A stretch of DNA of 64,000 nt from NCBI GenBank assembly GCA_964631865.1, contig CAZWAK010000004.1, positions 1 to 64,000 of the forward strand, given 5' to 3'. Positions 17,414 to 24,690 of the stretch are shown piece by piece. This DNA comes from JAFDVL01 sp964631865. Its GTDB lineage: Bacteria > Acidobacteriota > Blastocatellia > RBC074. The translations under genes and the position numbers were made by a program. Positions within the stretch are counted from its first letter, which is position 1; each line of letters begins with the position of its first letter. The notes under the pieces are model-generated. The model saw only the letters and a program-made list of their open reading frames with translations, did not search any database and had not been told where the DNA came from.

Positions 17414-18903
17414 ACATGTACCTCCACCAGATTCGCGGCGGGCAGGTGCAGCGAAAACACTGCGCCGCCCGCCGGGTGATTGGCGGCTTCGAGTTGACCG
17501 CCGTGTTCTTGGACAATGCGACTGGACACCGCCAACCCCAGCCCCGTGCCGTGTGTGATGTCTTTGGTCGTGAAAAACGGATCGAAGATATGCTCCAAAT
17601 GCTCCGGGGGAATGCCGGGGCCGGTATCGGAAACTTTGATGACGACCCTGGGGCTGCTTTCGCCTCTGCTGTGGTCGGTTTGGCATTCCAGCTTGAGTTG
17701 CCCGCCGTTGGGCATCGCCTGGATCGCGTTCTGGCAAATATTCATCAGGGCTTGCAAGATCAGCCCTGCATCAATCTCTACGGTCAGTTCTTCTTCCGTC
17801 GCCGTTGGTGCGCAAACCAGTTCGATTTTGACGTCGTTGCGCGCGGCGCTGAGTTCGACCGCTTCGATGACCTCGCCCAGCAACTCACGCAGCTTCACGC
17901 GCTGGCGTTGCAGGTTGTACGGGCGCGAAAGATTGAGCATTTGTCGCACGAGGCGCGCGATACGTTCGGTTTGCGTGCGAATGATCGTCAGGTTGCGTTG
18001 TCGTCGTTCCAGCGGCGCGTCGTGGCGCTCCAGCAATTGTTTCGCGCGCCCGTCAATCACATGCAACGGCGCACCGACTTCGTGTGCCACGCCGGCGGCC
18101 AGGCGTCCGACAGCGGCGAGACGTTCGCTGTGGCGCAGTTTGCGTTCTAACTCCAAACGCTCTTCGGTTTCGCGTGCGAGGGCCGCGCGTTGTGCCGCCA
18201 ATTGTTCGGCCATGTGGTTGAACTCTGCGCCCAGTCGCGCCAATTCTCCGCTCGCTCGTGTGACCGTGACGCGGTGCGAGAGATCGCCTTTGCCAATCGC
18301 GATGGCCCCGTCCAGCAAGGACTGCACTGGGCGCGTCAGATTGAAATGCAACACGAGCGAAGCCGCTAACAAAATGATCGCGGAGAGCGACGCCGCCGTC
18401 ACCGCAATGGTGCGCCGCTCTTGCACCAATTCGGCGCGAATAAACGAAATTTGTTGGGCAATCTCAATCGCACCGACGACCGTGCTGCCATTTTGCAGCG
18501 GCGCGATGACCGAGAAAACGTCTTGATTATTGATTTGACGAATAACCTCTTTGGGTTGCTTTTCTTGAAGGGCGCGTTTGACTTCGCCGGAATAAGTGAT
18601 TTCGCCCGCCGTCAAACTGTTGGAGACGACTTCGACATTGCCTTCAGCATTGAATAAAATCGCGCCGTAAATCTCGGTGTTTTCGCTGAGCCGATTGATG
18701 AGCCGTTGTGCATCCAGACGACGACCGCTGGCATAATTTTCTTCCAGTGCGATGCGTAACGTAGCCGCGTGCGCCCGAATATCATCTTTGGCGGCGGCCA
18801 TCAAATTCGTTTCGCTTTGGCGCAGAATCAAAAAGGTGGCGATCAACATCACGGCGTTGACGCTCAGAGTCAAAATAATAATCAGGCGTGTGCTGATTTT
18901 CAT
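17410..18903 (-). CDS. Membrane sensor histidine kinase, partner of the NtrC-type regulator
   Basis: A 497-residue kinase. A first transmembrane helix (LIIILTLSVNAVMLIATFLIL) is followed by about 145 periplasmic residues of unknown ligand. A second helix (TAASLSAIILLAASLVLHF), a HAMP linker, an HisKA domain with the phosphorylated histidine in GVAHEVGAPLHVI, and an HATPase domain (NICQNAIQAM, DTGPGIP, FFTTK, GTGLGLA) follow. HEVGAPL in place of HEINNPL is typical of one NtrB-like subgroup. It is divergent from a sigma-54-driven DUF2490 gene and overlaps the regulator gene by four bases. Confidence 0.93.
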   Translation of the reverse strand: MKISTRLIIILTLSVNAVMLIATFLILRQSETNLMAAAKDDIRAHAATLRIALEENYASGRRLDAQRLINRLSENTEIYGAILFNAEGNVEVVSNSLTAGEITYSGEVKRALQEKQPKEVIRQINNQDVFSVIAPLQNGSTVVGAIEIAQQISFIRAELVQERRTIAVTAASLSAIILLAASLVLHFNLTRPVQSLLDGAIAIGKGDLSHRVTVTRASGELARLGAEFNHMAEQLAAQRAALARETEERLELERKLRHSERLAAVGRLAAGVAHEVGAPLHVIDGRAKQLLERHDAPLERRQRNLTIIRTQTERIARLVRQMLNLSRPYNLQRQRVKLRELLGEVIEAVELSAARNDVKIELVCAPTATEEELTVEIDAGLILQALMNICQNAIQAMPNGGQLKLECQTDHSRGESSPRVVIKVSDTGPGIPPEHLEHIFDPFFTTKDITHGTGLGLAVSSRIVQEHGGQLEAANHPAGGAVFSLHLPAANLVEVHV

Positions 18904-18989
18904 AAGTCGTCCTTCTCCAAACCGATTGTCTCCCACCTGCTTGAAGTCGTGCTCCCTAGCGAATGGCGTACCATTGCCCGCTGGTCTTG

Positions 18990-19005
18990 CGGCACACTCA
19001 TTGCA
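18990..19005 (+). promoter_or_regulatory. Sigma-54-type promoter of the DUF2490 gene
   Basis: CGGCACACTCATTGCA has GG at 18991-18992 and GC at 19003-19004, exactly ten bases apart. The predicted start near 19016 gives a 39-base leader to ATG 19055. Confidence 0.75.
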
Positions 19006-19054
19006 ACCTGTATTCTTTTTCCTACGCTTCGATTTTCCACGAACAGGCACAACA

Positions 19055-19738
19055 ATGAAACTTGTCGGGCAGCTTTTTCTTCTTACCTTGCTCTTTTCTC
19101 TTGTGAATTCTACTCCAGCGCAAACCACAGCGCCGCGTGAGGACAATCAATTTTGGAACGAAACACAACTCATCAAATCGCTGAGCAAAGACAAAGACCT
19201 CATCATCATCGGCGTGCTGCGCATCGGGCGCGATTTCGTGCGCCCGGTGGACGAACGCATCGGCGCAGGTCTGGCCTTCAAGCCGAGCCAGTACCTGACG
19301 ATCATGCCCACATACGTGTACGTGGATCAGCAGCCCTTTGCCGGGCGACGCATCCAGGAACATCGCCTGATTTTCAATGCCACTGCGAAGTTCAAGCTCG
19401 GCGAACTCACCTTTACCGACCGCAATTTGATCGAACGCCGGGTGCGTCACGCGAGCCGCGATTTCACGGTCTATCGCAACCGCCTGCAACTGGATTACCC
19501 GGCCCGCCTCGGCGCGTTCCAATTCAAACCTTTTGTCGCCGACGAAATCTGGTATTCCACTCAACAAGGGCAGCAAGGCCGCCAGGGCTGGTTTCGCAAT
19601 CGCATTGCGGCAGGCATCATTAAGCAATTCGGCGAACGATTCAATGCCGAATTGTTCTACCTGCGGCAAACGGATGGTATCTCCTTTCCGGGGGATGTCC
19701 ACGCACTCGGCACATTGCTGCGCGTCTATTTGCCTTGA
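19055..19738 (+). CDS. DUF2490-family outer-membrane protein
   Basis: A 227-residue protein with a signal peptide (MKLVGQLFLLTLLFSLVNS) and an alternating beta-strand pattern ending in LRVYLP, as in outer-membrane barrels. The internal features DNQFWNETQL, LTFTDRNLIERR and FAVxDEIWY-like KPFVADEIWY match DUF2490. Its biochemical role is unknown. ATG 19055 is used because it starts the signal peptide and lies 39 bases after the predicted sigma-54 start. It is divergent from the histidine kinase gene, which suggests that the two-component system controls it. Confidence 0.85.
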   Translation: MKLVGQLFLLTLLFSLVNSTPAQTTAPREDNQFWNETQLIKSLSKDKDLIIIGVLRIGRDFVRPVDERIGAGLAFKPSQYLTIMPTYVYVDQQPFAGRRIQEHRLIFNATAKFKLGELTFTDRNLIERRVRHASRDFTVYRNRLQLDYPARLGAFQFKPFVADEIWYSTQQGQQGRQGWFRNRIAAGIIKQFGERFNAELFYLRQTDGISFPGDVHALGTLLRVYLP

Positions 19739-19753
19739 AATCCTGCTCCTGGA

Positions 19754-19783
19754 TTGTCGCACAATGTCCCAACGGTGCGACAA
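19754..19783. promoter_or_regulatory. Inverted repeat, candidate activator site
   Basis: TTGTCGCAC and GTGCGACAA (9-base arms, 12-base spacer) form an inverted repeat centred about 100 bases upstream of the predicted start near 19871. The same arms recur at 22311-22338 at the same distance from another sigma-54-type promoter. The layout is that of an enhancer site for an NtrC-type protein. Confidence 0.7.
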
Positions 19784-19844
19784 ATTGTCTCACTGCTTTT
19801 ACCTCGCCCTAGCTCATCCTCAACAAAATCAACGAGTTCACGCC

Positions 19845-19860
19845 TGGCCTGCAACTTGCA
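19845..19860 (+). promoter_or_regulatory. Sigma-54-type promoter of the carbonic anhydrase operon
   Basis: TGGCCTGCAACTTGCA has GG and GC ten bases apart. The -24 half departs from consensus (TGGCCT rather than TGGCAC), but the -12 TTGCA is exact. Predicted start near 19871. Confidence 0.6.
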
Positions 19861-19916
19861 CATCCTGAAGCTGCGAATCATTGGTTGTTTCATTGTCCAC
19901 CTCTGGGCAACGAAAG

Positions 19917-19954
19917 GGCGGTGGGAGAAATACCCATCGCCTTACTTTCTTTTC
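19917..19954 (+). terminator. Leader hairpin with T-rich tail before the carbonic anhydrase gene
   Basis: GGCGGTGGG at 19917-19925 pairs with CCCATCGCC at 19933-19941 (one G-U pair, loop of 7), followed by TTACTTTCTTTTC. It lies 46-70 bases after the predicted start and before the ribosome binding site, where it could act as an attenuator. Confidence 0.55.
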
Positions 19955-19973
19955 TTCACAAGGAGAATTAAGC

Positions 19974-20657
19974 GTGGAAAAGCTGGTACGCGGAATTCAC
20001 AAATTCCAAACAACACATTACAGCGAACATCAGGATTTGTTCTCGCAATTATCCAAAGGGCAAACGCCCGAAACCTTGCTCATCACCTGTTCCGATTCGC
20101 GCATTATGCCGGGGCTACTGACCCAATCCAAACCGGGCGATCTCTTCGTGCTGCGCAATGCGGGCAACATTGTGCCGCCGTATGGCGCATCGAGCGGTGG
20201 CGAAGGGGCGACGATTGAGTATGCCGTCGCGGCGCTGAACGTTGGTCACATCGTTGTGATGGGGCATTCGCATTGCGGCGCGATGAAAGGGCTGATGAAC
20301 CCAGGAGACTTGACGAGTTTGCCGCTCGTGGCCGAGTGGCTGAAGCACGCTGAAGCTACCCGCCGCGTGGTCGTCGAGAACTATCAAGACTGCACGGGAG
20401 TAGATCAACTCAATGCCGCGATCAAGGAAAACGTGCTGGTACAACTCGACAACCTGCGCACTTATCCGGCGGTGGCGGCCCGCCTGGCCAAACGCAATCT
20501 GACCTTGCACGCTTGGATTTACCAAATCGAGAACGGCAACATCCTGGCCTATGATCCTGAGAAATCCCAGTTTGTGCCCGTCACAGCGGATTATGTGGCG
20601 ACCGCTTTTTCGCCAAGACCTCGTGTCGTGAATCAACCACTAGAACGCGCGGCGTAA
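19974..20657 (+). CDS. Beta-class carbonic anhydrase
   Basis: A 227-residue zinc enzyme interconverting carbon dioxide and bicarbonate. Zinc ligands and the catalytic dyad are visible: CSDSR (Cys, Asp-Arg), then HSHCGAM (His, Cys). RNAGNIVPPYG follows the first motif as in beta-class enzymes. There is no signal peptide, so it is cytoplasmic. The GTG start has AGGAGA eight bases before it. The gene is followed after 112 bases by a SulP transporter, a pairing that suggests bicarbonate supply. A sigma-54-type promoter, an activator-type inverted repeat and an attenuator-like hairpin lie upstream. Confidence 0.95.
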   Translation: MEKLVRGIHKFQTTHYSEHQDLFSQLSKGQTPETLLITCSDSRIMPGLLTQSKPGDLFVLRNAGNIVPPYGASSGGEGATIEYAVAALNVGHIVVMGHSHCGAMKGLMNPGDLTSLPLVAEWLKHAEATRRVVVENYQDCTGVDQLNAAIKENVLVQLDNLRTYPAVAARLAKRNLTLHAWIYQIENGNILAYDPEKSQFVPVTADYVATAFSPRPRVVNQPLERAA

Positions 20658-20769
20658 TACCGACTGACTTGATGAATGTGACTTGACTGCGCGCGCGACG
20701 ATTTTCAACTGCATTTATTTTTGACGCTGACGAATCAAAAACTCATGTATCAAGGAGATGTGACAACTC

Positions 20770-22209
20770 ATGCAAGCGACTATAGAAATGAAGGGAGGCG
20801 TCCCTTCCACCGCTGACGCGACCACTGCGTTTGACCAACTTTCCCTCTTCCAACGACTAACATATTTTCTCAATCCCTTTGACGCCCGGTTTGAAGACCT
20901 GACCAAAGGGAATTGGATGCTCAATGCCTGGCGCGACACCAGTGCTGGTTTGATCGTGGCGATGATGGCGATCCCGATGGCCATGGGCTTTGCGATGGCA
21001 TCGGGCTTGCGGCCTGAACACGGCATTCTGGCCGGCGCGATTGCAGGCTTAGTCGGGGCCCTGTTCACCGGTTCCAAGTACAATGTCTATGGCCCGGTCG
21101 CGGCACTAATCCCCGTCATTGCGGGCATCATGACGACCTATCGCACGCCCGACAATCCCTACGCGGGGCACAGTTATTTGGTATTGATATGCATGGCTTC
21201 CGCGCCAATCCTGATGCTCTGCGGTTGGCTCGGTTGGGGGCGCATTGCCAATCTCGTGCCGCATTCGATAGTTGTCGGTTTCAGCGTCGGCATTGCGGTT
21301 ACGATTGCGCTGACGCAGCTTGGCGAAGTGTTGGGCTTGAAAGCCACGCTAAATGGCAGCTTCTTTGAAAAGATGAGCATCCTGGGTGCGAACCTGCATC
21401 AATTTAATTGGGCGGCGCTGTTGTTGGGGGCGCTGACATTTTTGATGACGCGCTATCTGCTGAAGATTTCGCTCTATATGCCTGCGCCGTTAATTGCATT
21501 GGCCGTCTGTACGATCTTGTCTTTGACTGTGCTGAGCAGCAAAGGGTTGACGACGATCAGCGCGAAGTACGGTCAGATTCCGACCGACTTCTTTGTGCTG
21601 ACGCCGCCTGCATTGCCCGCGATGAATGCGGCGATCATCGGCGAGTTGCTCTACTACGCCGTTGCCTTTGCGTTTGTGTGCGGGTTGGAAAGCATTCTGG
21701 CCGCGCGCATGGCGGATCGCATGGCGAATAACACAGGCACGCAATTCAACCCGAACAAGGAATTTTTTGGGCAAGGCTTGCTGCAATTCTTTGTGCCGCT
21801 GCTGAACGGCATGCCGATGTCCGGCGCGTTGGCGCGCACGGCGACCAACGTCAAATTGGGCGCGGTCTCGCCGCTCTCTGGCATCATGAAATGCATGCTG
21901 AAATTGGTGCTGGCGTATTTCCTGGCGCGCTACCTGGAAATGGTTCCGATGGCGTGCATCGGCGGCATTCTGTTGTGGGTCGCCTTCAATATGATCAAGC
22001 CTGCCGAGATCAAAGAAGTCATGGCCATCAATCGTTTTCACACGGGATTGATGGTTTACACCGCAGCGATGGTGATTGTGGCAGGGTTTTTGCCTGCAGT
22101 GTTGTCGGCGGTTGTGATTTACGCGGTGCTGTATCGTTTCTTCGACAAACCACAGACGCACGCACAACCGATCAAAACCAAAGAAGCCTACGTCGCATCG
22201 GGCGATTGA
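20770..22209 (+). CDS. SulP-family anion transporter without STAS domain
   Basis: A 479-residue SulP transporter with about 12 transmembrane segments. Family features are DTSAGLIVAMMAIPMAMGFAMASGLRPEHG, the VYGPVAALIPV segment and GLESILAARMADRMANNTGTQFNPNKEFFGQGL. The usual C-terminal cytoplasmic STAS domain is absent; the protein ends shortly after the last helix. SulP proteins carry sulfate, bicarbonate or other anions. Position after carbonic anhydrase makes bicarbonate the leading guess. It has an AAGGAG ribosome binding site and ends in a strong terminator. Confidence 0.92.
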   Translation: MQATIEMKGGVPSTADATTAFDQLSLFQRLTYFLNPFDARFEDLTKGNWMLNAWRDTSAGLIVAMMAIPMAMGFAMASGLRPEHGILAGAIAGLVGALFTGSKYNVYGPVAALIPVIAGIMTTYRTPDNPYAGHSYLVLICMASAPILMLCGWLGWGRIANLVPHSIVVGFSVGIAVTIALTQLGEVLGLKATLNGSFFEKMSILGANLHQFNWAALLLGALTFLMTRYLLKISLYMPAPLIALAVCTILSLTVLSSKGLTTISAKYGQIPTDFFVLTPPALPAMNAAIIGELLYYAVAFAFVCGLESILAARMADRMANNTGTQFNPNKEFFGQGLLQFFVPLLNGMPMSGALARTATNVKLGAVSPLSGIMKCMLKLVLAYFLARYLEMVPMACIGGILLWVAFNMIKPAEIKEVMAINRFHTGLMVYTAAMVIVAGFLPAVLSAVVIYAVLYRFFDKPQTHAQPIKTKEAYVASGD

Positions 22210-22242
22210 TAAGGTCAAAATAGCTTTGCTGGGATTTTTCCG

Positions 22243-22276
22243 AAGCCCTTCGCAATTGGGTTGCGAAGGGCTTTTG
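22243..22276 (+). terminator. Intrinsic terminator of the carbonic anhydrase-SulP operon
   Basis: A perfect 13-bp stem (AAGCCCTTCGCAA with TTGCGAAGGGCTT, loop TTGGG) followed by TTTTG closes the operon. Confidence 0.9.
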
Positions 22277-22310
22277 CTTTGCCCGAACACCTCACGTCGC
22301 CTAACCTGAG

Positions 22311-22338
22311 TGTCGCATCTTGTCTCACTTGTGCGACA
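22311..22338. promoter_or_regulatory. Inverted repeat, candidate activator site
   Basis: TGTCGCA and TGCGACA (7-base arms, 14-base spacer) match the arms of 19754-19783. The site lies 88-115 bases upstream of the predicted sigma-54 start near 22426, the same distance as in the carbonic anhydrase case. Confidence 0.65.
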
Positions 22339-22399
22339 AACTTCCCCAACAAAAAATGCAGCGAGTGCCAGAAAGCCTTGAAAAATAAGGATTCCGGCG

Positions 22400-22415
22400 T
22401 GGCACAGTCATTGCC
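22400..22415 (+). promoter_or_regulatory. Sigma-54-type promoter upstream of the second SulP gene
   Basis: TGGCACAGTCATTGCC has GG at 22401-22402 and GC at 22413-22414, exactly ten apart, and both halves are close to consensus. Predicted start near 22426. Confidence 0.8.
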
Positions 22416-22460
22416 ATACTACGAGTGTCACATCATGCAGTTGCTGATTCGTCAGCGTCC

Positions 22461-22494
22461 GCTCTCGCGCCCATTTGGGCGCGAGAGCTTTTTT
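22461..22494 (+). terminator. Strong intrinsic terminator inside the SulP leader
   Basis: A perfect 12-bp GC-rich stem (GCTCTCGCGCCC with GGGCGCGAGAGC, loop ATTT) followed by six T residues. It begins only about 35 bases after the predicted sigma-54 start and 60 bases before the SulP start codon. A transcript ending here would be about 70 nucleotides long. Confidence 0.9.
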
Positions 22495-22553
22495 GCCCAA
22501 ACATTTTTTATTGTCATCTTGTATTGTCATCGAACAGGAGCGATTGCAAACCT

Positions 22554-24128
22554 ATGAACTCTCAAGCTGCTACAACAGAACCGAACACAGGCAATAAATA
22601 TCTCAGTGACTTTCTCGCCTCGATTGTGGTCTTTCTGGTCGCCTTGCCGTTGTGTATGGGCATTGCCATCGCTTCGGGCGTGCCGCCTGCGTTGGGTCTC
22701 ATCACAGGCATTGTGGGCGGGTTGGTCGTCGGCGTGTTGGCGGGCAGCCCGTTGCAAGTGAGCGGCCCGGCGGCAGGCTTGACTGTGCTCGTGTGGGAAA
22801 TGGTGCAGCAACACGGCCTTGGTATGTTGGGAGCTATCGTTTTATTGGCAGGCGTCCTGCAAATGCTGATGGGCGTCTTCAAGATGGGCCAATGGTTTCG
22901 CGCCATTTCGCCTGCGGTTATACAGGGCATGCTCGCAGGCATTGGCGTGCTCATCATTGGCTCACAAATTCATGTGATGGTAGATGACGGGCCGAAAGGC
23001 AGCGGCTTGACCAACCTGCTCTCGATCCCGGAAGCCATTTACAAGGGCATCTTCCCGCTCGACGGTTCGTCTCATCACATTGCGGCGGCGGTCGGATTGG
23101 TGACCATCGCGCTGATCGTTGCCTGGAGCTATGTGCCGAAGAAATTGCAGATGGTTCCTGCCCCGCTCGTGGCGATTGTCGTCGTGACGCTGGGAGCGAT
23201 GTTGTTTCAATTGCCGATCAAATACGTGAATGTTTCCAGCAACCTGTTCGCTGAAACGCAATGGCCGACAATGAGCGCGCTGGGCAATTTGTTGAATGGG
23301 TCGGTCATCGCTTCAGCCATCGCCTTATGCTTTATTGCCAGCGCCGAAACGCTGCTCTGTGCGACCGCCGTAGATCGCATGCATCAGGGCGAGCGCACGA
23401 AGTACAACAAAGAATTGTTTGCGCAAGGCGTTGGCAATGCGGTTTGTGGTTTGCTGGGCGCTTTGCCGATGACGGGCGTGATTGTGCGTAGTTCGGCGAA
23501 CGTGCAGGCGGGCGGCAAGACGCGATTCTCGGCGATTTTGCACGGAGCCTGGATTCTCGGTCTGGTTGCGCTTGCCCCCTTCCTGCTCAATAAGATTCCA
23601 ACGACCGCACTCGCCGCAATTTTGGTCTATACCGGCTTCAAGCTGCTTTCGCCCAAAGCCATACGCGAGTTGAAGCCATACGGGTGGGCTGAGGTCGGAA
23701 TTTATTGCGCCACGCTGGTGGGCATCGTGGTCACCAACTTGCTGGTCGGTGTGCTGATTGGTTTGGGACTCGCGCTCCTCAAGTTGCTCTACACGTTTTC
23801 GCAGCTTGAGGTTCGTATGCACACCGAACCAGCCTCGAACGAAACCACTGTTGTACTGAACGGCGCAGCGACGTTCGTCCGTTTGCCTAAGCTGGCGGCG
23901 GCGTTGGAATCCATTCCGGCAGGCACAAACGTTAGATTGGACGTGGATCAGTTGAGCTACATTGATCATGCGTGTTTGGATTTGATTGCCAATTGGCGCA
24001 AACAACATGTCGCGCGTGCAGGGCAAGCGGATGTGCCGCTGGCAGATTTGCAGCAACGCTATCACGAACGCGAACCTGCGACCTTGTCGGCGACAACGCC
24101 GACACTGGTTACTGAAGCTGGGCGGTAA
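22554..24128 (+). CDS. SulP-family anion transporter with STAS-like domain
   Basis: A 524-residue SulP transporter. The membrane part begins LSDFLASIVVFLVALPLCMGIAIASGVPPALGL and holds SGPAAGLTVLVWEMV and ASAETLLCATAVDRMHQGERTKYNKELFAQGVGNAVCG. A C-terminal STAS-like region (VVLNGAATFVRLPKLAAALESIP, LDVDQLSYIDHACLDLIANW) is present, unlike in the first SulP protein. This subgroup includes bicarbonate transporter candidates; the carbonic anhydrase nearby supports that reading but does not prove it. The leader holds a sigma-54-type promoter and a strong terminator, so expression may need antitermination or another promoter. Confidence 0.92.
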   Translation: MNSQAATTEPNTGNKYLSDFLASIVVFLVALPLCMGIAIASGVPPALGLITGIVGGLVVGVLAGSPLQVSGPAAGLTVLVWEMVQQHGLGMLGAIVLLAGVLQMLMGVFKMGQWFRAISPAVIQGMLAGIGVLIIGSQIHVMVDDGPKGSGLTNLLSIPEAIYKGIFPLDGSSHHIAAAVGLVTIALIVAWSYVPKKLQMVPAPLVAIVVVTLGAMLFQLPIKYVNVSSNLFAETQWPTMSALGNLLNGSVIASAIALCFIASAETLLCATAVDRMHQGERTKYNKELFAQGVGNAVCGLLGALPMTGVIVRSSANVQAGGKTRFSAILHGAWILGLVALAPFLLNKIPTTALAAILVYTGFKLLSPKAIRELKPYGWAEVGIYCATLVGIVVTNLLVGVLIGLGLALLKLLYTFSQLEVRMHTEPASNETTVVLNGAATFVRLPKLAAALESIPAGTNVRLDVDQLSYIDHACLDLIANWRKQHVARAGQADVPLADLQQRYHEREPATLSATTPTLVTEAGR

Positions 24129-24133
24129 GCTGG

Positions 24134-24168
24134 AAAAGTTTGGGGCGCACTGTGCGCCCCAAACTTTT
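24134..24168 (+). terminator. Long hairpin between SulP and universal stress protein genes
   Basis: A perfect 16-bp stem (arms 24134-24149 and 24153-24168, core TTTGGGGCGCA, loop of three) with A residues on the left and T residues on the right. It ends directly before GAGGAG, the ribosome binding site of the next gene, so it may limit both transcription and translation of that gene. Confidence 0.8.
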
Positions 24169-24182
24169 GAGGAGACACCAAG

Positions 24183-24605
24183 ATGAAAATTTTGATCGGA
24201 GTAGATGATTCGAGGTTCAGTCAAGCTGCCGTAGACGAGGTCGCGCAACGTTCATGGGACGTCGGCACGCAGGTCAAAATCGTTTCCGCCGTAGACGATT
24301 ATGTTGCTTCCGCCGACGACAACAATCAGTACGAAATTGCCCGCCGCGCCGTAGATCGCGCGGTGGAAACGTTGCGCCACAGCCACAACCAGTTCAAGTT
24401 GAGTGGCGAGATCGTCGAAGGCGCTCCCAAAGAAGTCATTCTCCGCGAAGCCGACACCTGGGGCGCGGACTTGATTGTCGTCGGCTCGCACGGACGACGT
24501 GGATTGGATCGTTTCCTGCTCGGCTCGGTTTCGCAAGCAGTGGCCTTGCATGCCAACTGCTCGGTGCAAATCGTGCGCCTACCTACGCGGACTCCGGCAA
24601 CGTAA
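24183..24605 (+). CDS. Universal stress protein (UspA family)
   Basis: A 140-residue UspA-family protein. It begins MKILIGVDDSRFS, and the ATP-binding signature is GSHGRRGLDRFLLGSVSQAV (G2XG9XGS pattern), so it probably binds ATP. These proteins tune stress physiology and often accompany transporters. It follows the second SulP gene after a strong hairpin, with GAGGAG nine bases before the ATG. Partial read-through would make it a low-level partner of the SulP unit. Confidence 0.93.
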   Translation: MKILIGVDDSRFSQAAVDEVAQRSWDVGTQVKIVSAVDDYVASADDNNQYEIARRAVDRAVETLRHSHNQFKLSGEIVEGAPKEVILREADTWGADLIVVGSHGRRGLDRFLLGSVSQAVALHANCSVQIVRLPTRTPAT

Positions 24606-24639
24606 AAAAAGCGGTGAAGCTCGGAGTGAGCTTCACCGC
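24604..24639 (-). terminator. Intrinsic terminator of the minus-strand porin gene
   Basis: A perfect 12-bp stem (GCGGTGAAGCTC with GAGCTTCACCGC, loop of 5). On the minus strand it is followed by seven T residues (24610-24604), so it ends the porin transcript and overlaps the end of the stress-protein gene. Confidence 0.88.
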
Positions 24640-24690
24640 GTCAAAGAGTCCATCAACTAAGCACCTATAGAAGTAACTCGTAAAAAATCG

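Noticed and set aside
18964..18978. TGGCGTACCATTGCC as a sigma-54-type promoter
   Set aside because: The spacing between GG and GC is nine bases, not ten. The element at 18990-19005 nearby fits exactly.
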